The position numbers were made by a program, and so were the translations under genes. Positions 31,139-31,239 of a stretch of 31,239 nt of DNA are shown here, piece after piece. The notes beneath the pieces were generated by a model. It worked only from the letters and a program-made list of their open reading frames with translations. It had not been told where the DNA came from and searched no databases. This stretch comes from JAAERC01 sp032123495 (lineage in GTDB: Bacteria > Zixibacteria > MSB-5A5 > GN15 > PGXB01), in NCBI GenBank assembly GCA_032123495.1, contig JAQBFG010000316.1, positions 1 to 31,239 on the forward strand, in the 5' to 3' direction. Every line of letters starts with the position of its first letter. Position 1 is the stretch's first letter.

Positions 31139-31239
31139 ATGCAAAAAGCGGCCGAAAAAAAGAAAAACTGCGACTACCCGTTTGATATCTGGGAAAAGCT
31201 GGAAATAGTTGTCGAAGAGAATGGTGAAAGTGGGGTCTA
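31139..31239 (+). CDS. Start of a probable YcgR-type flagellar brake protein, cut by window edge
   Basis: Only the first 33 codons are visible. The sequence CDYPFDIWEKLEIVVEENGE followed by SGV resembles the N-terminal YcgR domain (pattern 'ydlWekLeivv..ng..g.Y'). In full proteins that domain precedes a PilZ domain, which binds c-di-GMP and slows the flagellar motor. The PilZ part would lie outside the window, so this is unproven. TAGGAAAA precedes the ATG, and the gene starts 9 bases after the DUF2225 gene. A flagellar brake fits the context. Confidence 0.55.
   Translation, partial: MQKAAEKKKNCDYPFDIWEKLEIVVEENGESGV

Noticed and set aside
1..31239. Long minus-strand frames, CRISPR arrays, IS elements, tRNA or rRNA genes
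   Set aside because: Minus-strand frames all lie opposite well-supported + strand genes and show no family motifs. No regular spacer-repeat array, transposase or tRNA/rRNA sequence was recognised by reading.

Overview
This window looks like chromosomal DNA of a motile, probably Gram-negative bacterium with moderate G+C content. Nearly every credible gene is on the + strand. Genes are packed with ATGA or TAATG overlaps and short gaps. Lipoprotein-like signal peptides, a long ribosomal protein S1 and an ECF sigma/anti-sigma pair fit a diderm. The gene set and style remind me of candidate phyla such as Zixibacteria and relatives in the FCB group, but that is an impression only; no rRNA or other decisive marker is present.

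Layout. Positions 1-9.8 kb are mostly housekeeping and envelope genes. They are the 3' end of an RNase H-like gene, holA, an ECF sigma factor with its zinc-finger anti-sigma factor, a PspC-domain protein and a LiaF-like membrane protein (ending in a strong terminator at 4687-4713), an NTF2-fold immunity-like lipoprotein, an orphan solute-binding lipoprotein, then cmk-plsC and rpsA (ending in a terminator at 9856-9892). At 9.9-11.2 kb lies mtaB, a radical-SAM tRNA methylthiotransferase broken by an apparent single-base frameshift near 10737.

From 11.36 kb to the right edge is a long flagellar block. A good sigma-54 type promoter (11363-11378) stands at its head. The order is motE, fliK, flgD, a TIGR02530-type flagellar operon gene, flgE, flbD, fliL, fliM, fliN, fliO, fliP, fliQ, fliR, flhB, flhA, flhF, flhG, fliA, two unrecognised genes, a DUF2225 gene and the start of a probable YcgR-type flagellar brake. 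Together these supply hook-length control, hook cap and hook, switch and C-ring parts, the whole membrane part of the flagellar export gate (FliOPQR-FlhBA), placement factors and the late flagellar sigma factor. The early rod/MS-ring/ATPase genes (flgBC, fliEFGHIJ) and the motAB stator genes are absent, so they must lie elsewhere.

The most unusual signals are in RNA-scale structure and small ORFs between the flagellar genes. A perfect 14-bp inverted repeat (21397-21410 / 21475-21488) has its 3' arm exactly over the fliR start codon. It sits in an unusually long fliQ-fliR gap, behind a possible 35-codon leader ORF that overlaps the fliQ stop. Two back-to-back hairpins lie between fliO and fliP. 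A 41-codon ORF with a hairpin is coupled to flgE. Protein-level oddities are repeated FliM-like CheY-binding motifs in FliN, a FlhF/FlhG pair with altered GTPase and activator motifs, FlhB with NPTR instead of NPTH, and two unknown genes after fliA. No tRNA, rRNA, CRISPR array, IS element or prophage was recognised, and no gene-free stretch exceeds about 210 bases.
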